Shown piece by piece: positions 7,883 to 17,900 of a DNA stretch of 64,000 bases. The stretch covers positions 4,588,001 to 4,652,000 of the forward strand of contig NZ_CP163528.1 of the NCBI RefSeq assembly GCF_041081105.1, in the 5' to 3' direction. The position numbers were made by a program, and so were the translations under genes. Numbering within the stretch: position 1 is the stretch's first letter; every line of letters begins with the position of its first letter. Below the pieces are notes generated by a model. The model saw nothing but the letters and a program-made list of their open reading frames with translations, was not told where the DNA came from and ran no database searches. The DNA is from Promicromonospora sp. Populi. GTDB lineage: Bacteria; Actinomycetota; Actinomycetes; Actinomycetales; Cellulomonadaceae.

Positions 7883-9547
7883 TCAGGCGTCCGCCTGGCC
7901 GCCGCGTGTGCGACGACGGCTGCGGTTGCGACGACGGCGCTGGCCGGCCTCGTCCTCGCCGCCCGTGGCCGGGCTGTCACCCGACGCGGGACGCGCGCTC
8001 GACGCGCCGCCGGAGCTCGTGGCGCCGCCGTCGGACCGGGGTGCCGAGCGGTGCTCGCTGTGCGAGCCGCCCTGCCGCCCGCCCGAGCGGGGACCGCCGG
8101 AGGAACGGCCGCCCCCGGAGCGTGAGCTGCTGTTGCGCTTGCCGGTCTCGCCGAGGTCCTCGACCTCTTCGGCGCCGAGCCCGGCGAGGTGCTGCGCGGA
8201 CCGCGGCAGGCGGCCCTTGGTGCCCTCGGGGATGTTCAGGTCCGCGAACAGGTGCGGCGACGTCGAGTACGTCTCCACCGGCTCGGGGTACCCGATCTCG
8301 AGCGCCTTGTCGATGAGCGACCAGCGGGGCACGTCGTCCCAGTCCACGAAGGTGACGGCGGTACCGGTGTTGCCCGCGCGGCCGGTGCGGCCCACCCGGT
8401 GCAGGTAGATGCGCTCGTCCTCGGGGCACTGGTAGTTGACCACGTGCGTGACGTCGTCGACGTCGATGCCGCGGGCGGCGACGTCGGTCGCGACAAGCAC
8501 GTCGATCTTGCCGTTGCGGAACGCGCGCAGCGCCTGCTCGCGCGCGCCCTGGCCCAGGTCACCGTGGATCGCGCCGGCGGCGAAGCCGCGGGTCTGCAGC
8601 TCCTCCGCGACCTTGGCGGCCGTGCGCTTGGTGCGCGCGAACACGATGGAGCGGCCGCGGCCCTCGGACTGGAGCAGGCGGGCCAGGACCTCGACCTTGT
8701 CCAGGGCGTGGGCCCGGTAGACGACCTGCTTGATGTTCTTGACTGTCGCGCCCTGGTCGTCCGGCTCGGCGGCGCGGATGTGCGTGGGCTGCTTCATGTA
8801 GCGGCGGGCCATCGAGACGACGGCGCCCGGCATGGTGGCGCTGAACAGCATGGTGTGCCGCTGCGCGGGCGTGCGGGCGAGGATCTTCTCGACGTCGGGC
8901 AGGAACCCGAGGTCAAGCATCTCGTCGGCCTCGTCGAGCACCACGGTCGCCGCGCGAAGCAGCGTGAGGTGGCCCTGGTTGAGCAGGTCGATCATGCGGC
9001 CGGGCGTGCCCACCACGACGTCGACGCCGGTCTTCATGGCCTCGATCTGCGGCTCGTACGCGCGGCCGCCGTAGACCTGCACGATCCGCACGCTGCGGTG
9101 GGCGGACGCGGTGCTCAGGTCGTTCGCGACCTGTACCGCGAGCTCGCGCGTGGGGACCACGACTACGGCCTGCGGCTTGCCGGGGGCGACAAGATCCTCG
9201 TAGCCGGGCTCACCCGGAGCGACGACGCGGTGCAGCAGCGGCACGCCGAAGCCCAGAGTCTTGCCGGTACCGGTCTTGGCCTGGCCGATGATGTCGTGCC
9301 CGCTCATCGCGACGGGCAGCGTCATCGCCTGGATGGGGAACGGGTGGGTGATGCCCGAGTCCTTGAGCGCCTCGACGATCTCCGGGCGGACGCCGAAGTC
9401 GGCGAACGTCACGTTCTGCGCCTGGATTGCGGACGGGCTGGAGTAGTCGGGCCCCGAGTCGTCAGTCGGCTCGGGGCTTGGGACAGACCCTGTGTCAGGG
9501 CTTGTATCAGTGGCCGCGCTCGCGGCCGGGGTGTCGGTGGTAGTCAC
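7883..9547 (-). CDS. DEAD-box RNA helicase
   Basis: 554 residues. All core motifs are visible: Q motif around F70-Q73, AKTGTGKT 90-97 (Walker A), PTREL 132-136, TPGR 181-184, DEAD 205-208, SAT 236-238, and HRVGRTGRAG in the second RecA domain. The C-terminal ~110 residues are a Gly/Ser/Arg-rich disordered tail, typical of RhlE/DeaD-type RNA helicases. The N-terminal 45 residues are acidic and low complexity. The GTG at 9547 is preceded by GAAGG. It probably unwinds structured RNA in ribosome assembly, mRNA decay or cold adaptation. Its position next to DUF3107 matches the mycobacterial rhlE locus. Confidence 0.93.
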   Translation of the reverse strand: MTTTDTPAASAATDTSPDTGSVPSPEPTDDSGPDYSSPSAIQAQNVTFADFGVRPEIVEALKDSGITHPFPIQAMTLPVAMSGHDIIGQAKTGTGKTLGFGVPLLHRVVAPGEPGYEDLVAPGKPQAVVVVPTRELAVQVANDLSTASAHRSVRIVQVYGGRAYEPQIEAMKTGVDVVVGTPGRMIDLLNQGHLTLLRAATVVLDEADEMLDLGFLPDVEKILARTPAQRHTMLFSATMPGAVVSMARRYMKQPTHIRAAEPDDQGATVKNIKQVVYRAHALDKVEVLARLLQSEGRGRSIVFARTKRTAAKVAEELQTRGFAAGAIHGDLGQGAREQALRAFRNGKIDVLVATDVAARGIDVDDVTHVVNYQCPEDERIYLHRVGRTGRAGNTGTAVTFVDWDDVPRWSLIDKALEIGYPEPVETYSTSPHLFADLNIPEGTKGRLPRSAQHLAGLGAEEVEDLGETGKRNSSSRSGGGRSSGGPRSGGRQGGSHSEHRSAPRSDGGATSSGGASSARPASGDSPATGGEDEAGQRRRRNRSRRRTRGGQADA

Positions 9548-9905
9548 TGGCGCCTTCGTCTCTCGCGGCGCGGCGGGCCCTCATGGCCCGGCATCGCGCC
9601 TTCGTGCGGCAGCCGATCGTGAAAATCATCGCGCGCCTGGAATGAACCAAGCTGCGCGTCCTGTCGGGGCGGCCTCGTGGGAGGCCGGAGCACAGGCTCG
9701 GGGGTCGGAACGTGACGACCGGGCAACCGATGTACGTGTTCATGCTACGCGCACGATGTTTCCGGGTCGTTATCGAAACGCGCTCTACCACCCGTTAGTA
9801 ACGAACGCCACGTGCCGTTAGCAAAGAACGCCACGTGGCGGACGGCGCTTGCGCCGTGCGTTCCGCCACGTGGCGTTCGCTACTGCAGGGGTCGGACCGC
9901 AGGGG
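9548..9905 (-). promoter_or_regulatory. 358-bp gap: helicase upstream region with CACGTG repeat hairpin
   Basis: No convincing gene. Near the DUF3107 side are two near-identical 23-mers in tandem (9793-9815 and 9816-9838, CGTTAG...ACGCCACGTG). The second overlaps a large hairpin: 15-bp perfect arms 9827-9841 and 9863-9877 around an inner stem 9842-9848 / 9851-9857. CACGTG occurs at 9809, 9832 and 9867. The hairpin lies 29 bp beyond the DUF3107 stop on the minus strand, so it may be that gene's terminator. The remaining ~240 bp would be the helicase promoter and leader, where I could not pick a convincing promoter. Confidence 0.6.
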
Positions 9906-10127
9906 TCAGACCGCGCCGAAGCCGACCTTGCGCTGCGCCTCTGAGCCGATCTCGACGTAGCCGATCGCGGCGCCGGGAACGATCACCAGGCGGCCGCGGG
10001 AGTCGGTGAGCTCGAGGGAGCCACCAGAAAGTGCCTTCTTGACGGCAGTCGCGACGGCGTCCGGGCTCGCGTCCGTCTCGATCACAACCTCGCGCGGCAG
10101 ATTCTGCACACCGATGGTGACGTCCAC
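9906..10127 (-). CDS. DUF3107 small conserved actinobacterial protein
   Basis: 73 residues, whole-length match to DUF3107 (MDVTIGVQNLPREVVIETD at the start, and VPGAAIGYVEIGSE with the ending KVGFGAV). The family is confined to actinobacteria; the mycobacterial member is the TB9.4 protein, whose function is not established as far as I know. Alternating beta-strand character suggests a compact alpha/beta fold. It lies between the DEAD-box helicase and the DUF3152 gene, as in mycobacteria. Confidence 0.9.
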   Translation of the reverse strand: MDVTIGVQNLPREVVIETDASPDAVATAVKKALSGGSLELTDSRGRLVIVPGAAIGYVEIGSEAQRKVGFGAV

Positions 10128-10316
10128 GTTTACTCCAGTTCGGTCGGGGATTGCGCCGTGCTCCCGGGGGTCCGGGGGCCCGACTCGTCGATCCTAGTCA
10201 CGCTCCGGGACCAGGTGCCCGCGGTTTCGCCGTGAGCCGACAGGTGACCATGGGGTTACGTGGGCAAAGGAGTCCAGTGGGCAAAGCCATGGGCGTGCGG
10301 ACCTGCCCGTGGCACC

Positions 10317-11453
10317 ATGGTCGGCGTGAGAAGTCCGACGTCCCCCAGGCGTGCTGGCAGGCGCGCCCGCGGAGGCACGTCCGCCGGTCTCCTGTTCGAC
10401 GGCGTCGCGGCCGGCCGTTCCGCGGCGCGGAAGGTCAGGCGCCGAGCCGCGCGGCACCCCCTGCGCTCGATGCTCGCGCTCGGCCTGTGCCTCGCGGCGG
10501 GGCTCGGCGGCGGCGTCGCGGTGACGATGAGCCTGGAGCCGGACGCGTCCGCCGCCGTCGTGGCCGGGGCGGTCGAGGACAGCCTGGGTGTCGAGGCGGC
10601 CGACGTCGTGCGGAACGCCTACGAGGCGGCCAGGTCCGGCGACCGCACGTCGCCACCCGGACTGGCGGGCTCGGAAGCGGGCTCTGGTGCCGCCTCCGGT
10701 TCCGGGGCCGGTGTGGGCACCGCTGCCGACCCGGAGGTGGCGCCTGGACCGGCGGCCTCCGACCCGGCCGCACCCCTGGCCTCGACGGGTGGATCGCCCG
10801 TCGAGAAGGCCGCCCCGCCCTCGCCCAGCCCGAGCTCCGGCTCCCGCCCCGGCTCTGGCCCGACGCCGGAGCCCGGCTCCGGTCTGCTCGGCACCCTGAT
10901 CACCGTCGAGCAGGAGCTCTCCGGCAGGCTCGTCGTGGCGAGCGGGTCCCGCAAGGCGCCTGCGGAGCTTGCGGAGGGGTCGGAAGGGAAGGTCTGGCGG
11001 GTCCAGATCGCCGTCGAGCAGGGCCTCCCGGTGGATCCGGAGGCCTTCGCCGAAGCCGTGCTGGACACCCTCAACGACCCGCGCGGCTGGAACGGCGCGG
11101 ACGGCTCGACCTTCGCCCAGACCGACTCGGACCGCTACGACGCGCGGGTGGTGCTCGCCAGCCCCGGCACCACCGACGAGCTCTGCCTCCCGCTGGACAC
11201 CGCCAGCGAGGTCTCGTGCGGTATCTACGAGACCGCGGTGCTCAACTTCAAGCGCTGGGCCAAGGGCTCCGTGGCGTGGGACAACGTCGCCCGCTACCGG
11301 CAGTACCTCGTGAACCACGAGGTGGGGCACGTGATCGGGTACCGCCACGACCTGTGCGCCGGCGAGGGTGAGCACGCGACGGTCATGGTGCAGCAGACCT
11401 CCACGACGAGCGGTTGCATCCCCGAGCCCTGGCCTGCCCCGAACGCGGACTGA
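10317..11453 (+). CDS. DUF3152 secreted/anchored metalloprotease-like protein
   Basis: 378 residues from the ATG at 10317 (MVGVRSP); a start at 10260 would add unlikely sequence. An Arg-rich cytosolic start is followed by one hydrophobic segment (LALGLCLAAGLGGGVAVTM, ~50-70), then a ~140-residue Pro/Ser/Gly-rich linker, then the DUF3152 domain (~185-378). The domain carries HEVGHVIGYRH at 334-344, an exact HExxHxxGxxH zinc-binding pattern as in metzincins, and a Met at 357 (TVMVQQ) that could form the Met-turn. Two Cys near the end (DLCAG and SGC) may pair. It is probably an extracytoplasmic zinc protease; its substrate is unknown. The product faces the cell wall if the segment is an uncleaved anchor. 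Confidence 0.82.
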   Translation: MVGVRSPTSPRRAGRRARGGTSAGLLFDGVAAGRSAARKVRRRAARHPLRSMLALGLCLAAGLGGGVAVTMSLEPDASAAVVAGAVEDSLGVEAADVVRNAYEAARSGDRTSPPGLAGSEAGSGAASGSGAGVGTAADPEVAPGPAASDPAAPLASTGGSPVEKAAPPSPSPSSGSRPGSGPTPEPGSGLLGTLITVEQELSGRLVVASGSRKAPAELAEGSEGKVWRVQIAVEQGLPVDPEAFAEAVLDTLNDPRGWNGADGSTFAQTDSDRYDARVVLASPGTTDELCLPLDTASEVSCGIYETAVLNFKRWAKGSVAWDNVARYRQYLVNHEVGHVIGYRHDLCAGEGEHATVMVQQTSTTSGCIPEPWPAPNAD

Positions 11454-11490
11454 GGCGGCGTCGACTCGGACCGGCCGGGCATTCGGCACG

Positions 11491-11511
11491 CCCCCGCGCG
11501 GGGCGCGGGGG
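11491..11511 (+). terminator. GC-rich hairpin between DUF3152 gene and adnA
   Basis: Eight-base arms CCCCCGCG / CGCGGGGG around a 5-nt loop, 38 bp after the DUF3152 stop. There is no T-run, and it sits only 8 bp before the next start, so it may only modulate read-through. Confidence 0.4.
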
Positions 11512-11519
11512 GACTGTCA

Positions 11520-14500
11520 GTGGCTCGTGGTTCGATCGTCAGCGTGACACCGACCCTCGCCCTCGCACCTCGGCTCGCGCCGCCTCCTGGCGGCGCTGAT
11601 TCTGCGTTGTCCGACGGCGGGGTGCCGCTCGACGACAGCCAGTCGGCCGCGGTCGAGGCCGCGCTGAGCCATCGCGCGACGCTGGTCCTGGGTGCACCCG
11701 GATCGGGCAAGACCACGGTCACCTGCGAGGTCGCCGTGCGAGCGCTCGCCGCGGGTGCGCAGCCGGAGCGGGTGCTGGTCCTCGCGTCGTCCCGCCGAGC
11801 GGCGGCCCGCCTGCGGGACGAGGTAGCGGCCCGGGCCGGGCGCACGGTCGGCGCGCCGATGGTGCGCACGGCTTCGTCGGCCGCGTTCGCCGTGCTCCAC
11901 AAGCGTGCCGCGGCGCTCGAGCAGCCTGCCCCCACCCTAGTCTCGGGTCCGGAACAGGACCTGGTGCTGGCTGAGCTCCTCGCCGGGCACGTGGCGGGCG
12001 AGGGCCGGCCGCTCACGTTGCCGGTTGGCCTGCCCGAGGAGTCGCTCGGTCTCCGCGGGCTGCGCCAAGAGCTGCGTGACCTGCTGATGCGCGCCGCGGA
12101 GCGGGGCCTCGGGCCGGTGGAGCTCGACGAGATGGGGCGCGCGAACGACCGCCCCGAGTGGGTGATGGCCGCGCAGGTCTACGAGGAGTACCTCGACACG
12201 ATGACGCTGCGGCTCGCGACTCCCGACGCCGGGCCGCGCTACGACCCGGCGGTGGTGATCGACGAGGCAGCGGAGTCCCTCCGGTCCTGGGACGACGAGG
12301 TACCCGGTCTACCGCGGCCGACGTGGGACCTTGTCGTCGTGGACGACTACCAGGAGGCCACGGCCGCGACGGTCCGGCTCCTGCGTGTGCTGCACGACGA
12401 CGGCGCGCGGCTGGTGCTGCTGTCCGACCCCGACTCCGCGGTCCAGACCTTCCGCGGCGCCGCCCCGGGGCTCACCGGCCGGGCGGCCGCCCCGGCGGGC
12501 CCGGGCCGTGCCTTCGGTGCGTTCGACGCCGAGACGGCGGTGCTGGGGACGGTCTGGCGACAGTCACCGGAGCTGCGCGCGGTGACGCGCGCGGTGACCA
12601 ACCGGATCCCGGTGTCGGCGAGCGCCCTGCACCGGCGCGCGACGGCGCCGGTGCCCGCAGAGGCCGAGTCTGGGGCGTCCGACGACATGGATCGAGGTGC
12701 GACGGGCCGGGCAGAGCCCGCCGCCGAACCGAGTGGCGAGCCCCGTGTCGAGTCCGCGCCGTCTGTCCAGGTCGCGGTGCTGGCGGGCGCGGCTCAGGAA
12801 GCGGCGTGGATCGCCCGCGAGCTCCGGGCGGAGCACCTGCTGCGGGGCACACCGTGGGAGCGGATGGCGGTGATCGCGCGCAGCGGCACCCGGCTGGCGG
12901 CGCTGCGGCGTGAGCTGGTGTCGGCTTCGGTCCCCGTGGCGCTGCTCGGCTCGGACCTGCCGCTGCGGGACGAGCCCGCGGTGGCGCCCCTGCTGGCGGC
13001 CGTGAAGACGTGCGCGGGCGCGCCGCGCGGCAGCCTGGAGGCACTGATCGCCGAGGAGCTCGACGGCGAGGAGGCGGTGCTGGATCCGGAGACGGCTGCG
13101 CTGCTGCTCGTCTCGCCGGTCGGCGGGCTCGACGCCGTGGCGCTCCGCCGGCTGCGTCGTGCGCTGCGGTCGGAGGAGCTGTCGGCGGGCGGCGGCCGGA
13201 CGTCGGACGCCCTGCTGGTCGAGATGCTGGCCGACCCGGCGCGGGCGGCACTGCTGCCCACGCAGGTGCGGCGCGGGCCGCTGGCCGTGGCGCGCGTGCT
13301 CGCCGCCGGGCGAGAGGCCGCGGGGGAGGCGGGCGCCACCGCGCAGACCGTGCTCTGGGCCGTGTGGGCGGCGACTGGCCTGGCCGAGCGGTGGAGCGCA
13401 TCGGCGCTCTCCGGCGGGCCGGCCGGGCTGCGGGCCGACCGTGACCTCGACGCCGTGCTCGCCCTGTTCCGCGCGGCGGAGACCTTCGTGGACCGGATGC
13501 CGGGAGCCCCGGTCGCCGCGTTCGTCGACTACCTGGCGTCGCAGGACCTGCCGGCTGACTCGCTGGCCGCGTCCGCCCAGGGCACGGGCGCCGTCGAGGC
13601 GCTCACGCCCCCGGGCGCCGCGGGGCGGGAGTGGGACGTGGTGGTCGTGGCAGGTGTGCAGGACGGCGTATGGCCTGACCTGCGGCTGCGCGACTCGCTG
13701 CTCGGCTCGCAGGCCCTGGTCGAGCTCATCGCCGGCCGGTCCGAGGACGGCCGCGTGGTCGGGTCGGAGGCCCGTCGCCAGGTCCTCACGGACGAGCTGC
13801 GCGCCTTCGCGGTGGCCGTCTCCCGCGCCCGGCGCCGCCTGCTGGTCACTGCCGTGGAGGACACGGAGGAGGCGCCGAGCGTGTTCTGCGACCTCGTGTC
13901 CCCGCGGGACGACGGCGGCGACGGGCCCGACCCGCGGCGGGTGCCGGTCGGCCCGCCGCTCGACCTGCGCGGTGTGGTGGCGGCCGCCCGGTCGGAGCTG
14001 GTGCGGGCCGCGGCGCAGACCGTGGCCGGCGCACAGCCGGCGTCCGCGGAGTCAGCGCCTGCCGAGCCTGCACCTGCCCATCCGGCGGCCGCTCTTCTCG
14101 CGGACCTGTCGGCAGCTGGGGTCGCCGACGCCGACCCGGGCACCTGGTACGGCGTCGCCGGGGTCTCCAGCGAGGTCCCGCTGTGGGGCGCTCAGGACAC
14201 GGTGACCGTGTCCCCGTCGAAGGTCGAGACGGTGACCACGTGTGCCCTGCGCTGGGCCTTCGAGGCGGCGGGCGGCACCAAGCCGGACGCGACGCACCAG
14301 ACCCTCGGCACGCTGCTGCACTCGATCGCGCAGAGCCACCCGAAGGGTTCGCTCACCGACCTGAAGCAGGAGCTGGACCGGCGCTGGCCGGAGCTCGCGC
14401 TGCCCGACGGCTGGCCGTCGCTGCAGCTGCGCAAACGCGCCGAGCGCATGGTGGAGCGGCTCGCGGACTATGTGGCCGACTCGGGTGAGCCGCTGCTCGT

Positions 14501-14948
14501 CGAGGCCGACTTCGACCTGCAGGTGGGTCGCGCGCGGCTGCGTGGCCAGGTCGACCGTGTCGAGGACGCGGGCGACGGCAGCGTGACGGTGGCCGACCTC
14601 AAGACCGGCAAGACCGCCGCCAGCAAGGACAAGGCAGCGGAGAACCCGCAGCTCGGCGCCTACCAGCTCGCCGTCGAGGAGGGTGCGCTCGACCTGCCCG
14701 AGGGCACGGTCAGCAAGGGCGCGAGCCTCGTCTACGTCGGTACGGAGACGGTCTCGGCGAGCGTGCGCAACCAGCCCGCCCTGGTCCCGGACGACGAGGG
14801 CAACAGCTGGGCGCGCGACACCGTCGAGGGTGCCGCCGACACGATGGCCGCGGCGCAGTTCGCCGCGCGGAACAACGACCTGTGCGAGGTGTGCGCCGTA
14901 CGACGGTCCTGCCCGCTGCAGCCAGAAGGACGAAAGGTGGTCGAGTGA
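11520..14948 (+). CDS. adnA: AdnA-like UvrD/RecB-type helicase-nuclease subunit
   Basis: 1142 residues. N-terminal SF1 motor with Walker A GAPGSGKT at 58-65. Motif II reads VVVDDYQE (~275), with Asp where canonical UvrD enzymes have DE. Motif III-like SAVQTFRGA follows. The C-terminus has a RecB-family nuclease core (VADLKTGK, ~1025) and a Cys pattern of one Cys at TTCALRW plus CEVCAVRRSC, typical of an iron-sulfur-stabilised nuclease domain. Mycobacterial AdnAB resects double-strand breaks as a heterodimer, each subunit with motor and nuclease; the subunit with the less canonical motor and Fe-S cysteines best fits AdnA. The GTG at 11520 was chosen as the longest sensible start. The stop overlaps the next gene by 4 bp (GTGA). 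Confidence 0.82.
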   Translation: MARGSIVSVTPTLALAPRLAPPPGGADSALSDGGVPLDDSQSAAVEAALSHRATLVLGAPGSGKTTVTCEVAVRALAAGAQPERVLVLASSRRAAARLRDEVAARAGRTVGAPMVRTASSAAFAVLHKRAAALEQPAPTLVSGPEQDLVLAELLAGHVAGEGRPLTLPVGLPEESLGLRGLRQELRDLLMRAAERGLGPVELDEMGRANDRPEWVMAAQVYEEYLDTMTLRLATPDAGPRYDPAVVIDEAAESLRSWDDEVPGLPRPTWDLVVVDDYQEATAATVRLLRVLHDDGARLVLLSDPDSAVQTFRGAAPGLTGRAAAPAGPGRAFGAFDAETAVLGTVWRQSPELRAVTRAVTNRIPVSASALHRRATAPVPAEAESGASDDMDRGATGRAEPAAEPSGEPRVESAPSVQVAVLAGAAQEAAWIARELRAEHLLRGTPWERMAVIARSGTRLAALRRELVSASVPVALLGSDLPLRDEPAVAPLLAAVKTCAGAPRGSLEALIAEELDGEEAVLDPETAALLLVSPVGGLDAVALRRLRRALRSEELSAGGGRTSDALLVEMLADPARAALLPTQVRRGPLAVARVLAAGREAAGEAGATAQTVLWAVWAATGLAERWSASALSGGPAGLRADRDLDAVLALFRAAETFVDRMPGAPVAAFVDYLASQDLPADSLAASAQGTGAVEALTPPGAAGREWDVVVVAGVQDGVWPDLRLRDSLLGSQALVELIAGRSEDGRVVGSEARRQVLTDELRAFAVAVSRARRRLLVTAVEDTEEAPSVFCDLVSPRDDGGDGPDPRRVPVGPPLDLRGVVAAARSELVRAAAQTVAGAQPASAESAPAEPAPAHPAAALLADLSAAGVADADPGTWYGVAGVSSEVPLWGAQDTVTVSPSKVETVTTCALRWAFEAAGGTKPDATHQTLGTLLHSIAQSHPKGSLTDLKQELDRRWPELALPDGWPSLQLRKRAERMVERLADYVADSGEPLLVEADFDLQVGRARLRGQVDRVEDAGDGSVTVADLKTGKTAASKDKAAENPQLGAYQLAVEEGALDLPEGTVSKGASLVYVGTETVSASVRNQPALVPDDEGNSWARDTVEGAADTMAAAQFAARNNDLCEVCAVRRSCPLQPEGRKVVE

Positions 14949-17900
14949 CCGCGCACGAGCCGGAGATCCGCCTGTCCGCCCGCGCGATCGCGCGGCTGCT
15001 CGGCCGCCACGAGCCGACCGACGAGCAGGCCCGGGTCATCGAGTCGCCCCTGGAGCCCGCGCTCGTCGTGGCGGGTGCCGGATCGGGCAAGACCGAGACC
15101 ATGGCTGCCCGCGTGGTGTGGCTCATCGCCAACAAGCTGGTCCAGCCCCAGCAGGTGCTCGGCCTGACGTTCACCCGCAAGGCAGCGGGGGAGCTCACCC
15201 AGCGTGTGCAGACCCGGCTGTCGCAGCTGAACCGCGCGCTGGGTGAGGAGTCGGGCGAGGCGCTGGCCGGCCTGGACCTCGACCGGCCCACCGTCGCAAC
15301 CTACAACGCCTACGCCGCCTCCCTGGTCGCCGACCACGGCCTGCGCCTCGGCGTCGAGCCCAGCGCCCGCCTCCTCGGCCAGGCCGAGCAGTGGCAGCTC
15401 GCCTCCCAGGTGGTCGAGTCCTGGGACGAGGACCTCGGCACCGACAAGGCGGTCAGCACCGTCACGGGTGCGGTCGTGGCGCTGTCCGGTGCGCTGGGCG
15501 AGCACCTCGTCGACCCCGCCGACGCCCGGGCCGCGCTCACCGAGATGGCCGAGCACCTCGAGTCCGTCCCGCTCGGCCCGAAGCAGAAGCGGCGCACAAA
15601 AGACGTCGACAAGCTCATCAGCTCCGTCGCCGAGCGGGCGCGGTTCGTGGACCTCGTGGTCGAGTACCGCCGGCGCAAGCGGTTCGCCGAGGCCCTCGAC
15701 TTCGGCGACCAGGTCGCGTTCGCCGCACAGCTCGCCCGCGAGGTGCCGCTGGTGGGCGCCGCCGAGCGCGCGCGGTTCGAGGTCGTGCTGCTGGACGAGT
15801 ACCAGGACACGTCCTACGCCCAGGTCGAGCTGCTGTCCGGCCTGTTCGGCGGTGGCCACCCCGTGACCGCCGTCGGCGACCCGCACCAGTCCATCTACGG
15901 CTGGCGCGGCGCCTCAGCGGCCGGCCTCGCACGTTTCCCCGGCCGCTTCCAGCGCGACGACGGCGTCCCCGCCTCCGTGCACTACCTGTCCACCTCGTGG
16001 CGCAACGACGACGCGGTGCTCACCGCCGCGAACATCGTGTCGGGACCGCTGCGCTCGCGGTCGGGGGCCGGTACCAACGTCGATGTCCCGCCGCTGGACC
16101 TGCGTCCGGGTGCGGGGCCGGGTGCGGTGTCCGCGCACGTGGCCGCCACCCTGGAGGAGGAGGCCGAGGCCGTCGCCGAGTGGGTGGCGGAACGCTGGCG
16201 CTCCGGCGCGCACCCGGACGGGCGGGCGACGGCCGCGGTCCTGTGCCGGGCACGGGCGCAGTTCCCCGCGCTCGAGGTGGCGCTGCGCCGCCGCGGCCTC
16301 CCGGTCGAGGTGGTGGGCCTCGGCGGCCTGCTGTCCACGCCCGAGGTGGTCGACGTCGTCGCGCTGCTCCAGGCCGCGCACGACCCGTCCCGCGGCGACT
16401 CGCTCCTGCGCCTGCTCACGGGACCGCGGCTCAACCTCGGCGCGGCCGACCTGCACGCCCTGGGCTCCTGGGCAGCCGACCTGGCGCGGCTGGACGACCC
16501 GCGCCGCGCGGCGGCGGCCGCCCAGGCCGCGCGTGCCGGAGCCGGCAGCGCAGGAGCCGGTGCAGGAGACGGCACCGACGGCGGTTCGGCCGACGGCGCG
16601 GACGACGACCCCCGTGTGGTCGAGGGCGACGTCTCCGACCACCGCTCGATCGTCGACGCGCTGGACGACCTGCCGCCGATGGGGAAGCCGGCCCGCGACG
16701 GCCGCGTCCTGTCCGAGGACGCGCACCGGCGACTCGCCGCGCTGGCCCGGCTGCTGCGCGACCTGCGCGGGCTCACCTACCTCTCGCTGCCCGAGCTGGT
16801 GGTGCAGGCAGAGCGCGCGCTCGGCCTCGACATCGAGGCGGCCACCGCGCTCGCGCTGGCGGGGGCGCAGGTCGGGGGAGCCGTGAGCGACCGCGGCCGC
16901 GAGCACCTCGACGCGTTCCGGGACGTGGCGGCGTCGTTCGCGCAGTCGTCGGACACGGCGACGCTCGGTGCGTTCCTCGCCTGGCTCGGCGTCGCGGGCG
17001 AACGCGAGCGCGGCCTCGACATGCCGGTGCACGAGCCCGACCCGGATGCCGTCCAGGTCATCACCGCGCACGCCGCGAAGGGGCTGGAGTGGGACGCGGT
17101 GGCAGTCGCCGGCCTGTCCGACGGGGCGTTCCCCACGTGGGACCGGGGTTCGCGGTCGGGCGAGTCGTCGTCGGGCTGGCTGGCCGACCTCGGGGAGCTG
17201 CCCTACCACCTGCGCGGCGACGCGGACGACCTGCCGAGCTTCCCCTGGGAACGCGCGTCCAACACCAAGGACCTGATCGCGCTGCGCGACGAGTTCAAGC
17301 TCGAGTGCGGCGAGCACCGCCTCGCCGAGGAGCGCCGCCTGGCCTACGTGGCGTTCACCCGTGCCCGGCACGAGCTCTTCCTCACGGCCTCGTGGTGGGG
17401 CACGGCGAACCGCCCGCGCGACGTCTCCCCGTTCCTCGCCGAGCTGGCCGACGCCGGACTGGTCGGCACCGACCTGTGGGCGCCCGCACCCGACCCGGAC
17501 GCCGAGAACCCGCGCAACGCGGAGGAGCTGACCGCCGTATGGCCCGCCCCGGACGGACAAACGGACCAGGACCAGGACCAGAGCACGGACGGGACCGAGC
17601 GCCCTGGGCAGCTCCGGACGGCCCGCGACGTCCTGCGCGCCACGGCCGCGCTCGTGGACGCGGCAGCGGAGGATCGCCTCGTTGTGCTCGCCGCCAACGG
17701 GCTGCCTGCCGACACGCTCACCGCGCCGCGGGGCTCGGTCACCGATACGGCCGGCCACGACCTGGTCGACCTCGCCCGCATGCTCCTGGTGGAGCGCGAC
17801 CGGCACGCCGACCGGGAGATCGCCTTCCCGGCGCACGTGTCGGCGTCCGGCCTGGTGCGACTTGCCGCGGACCGGGACGCGTTCGCCCTGCAGCTCCGCC

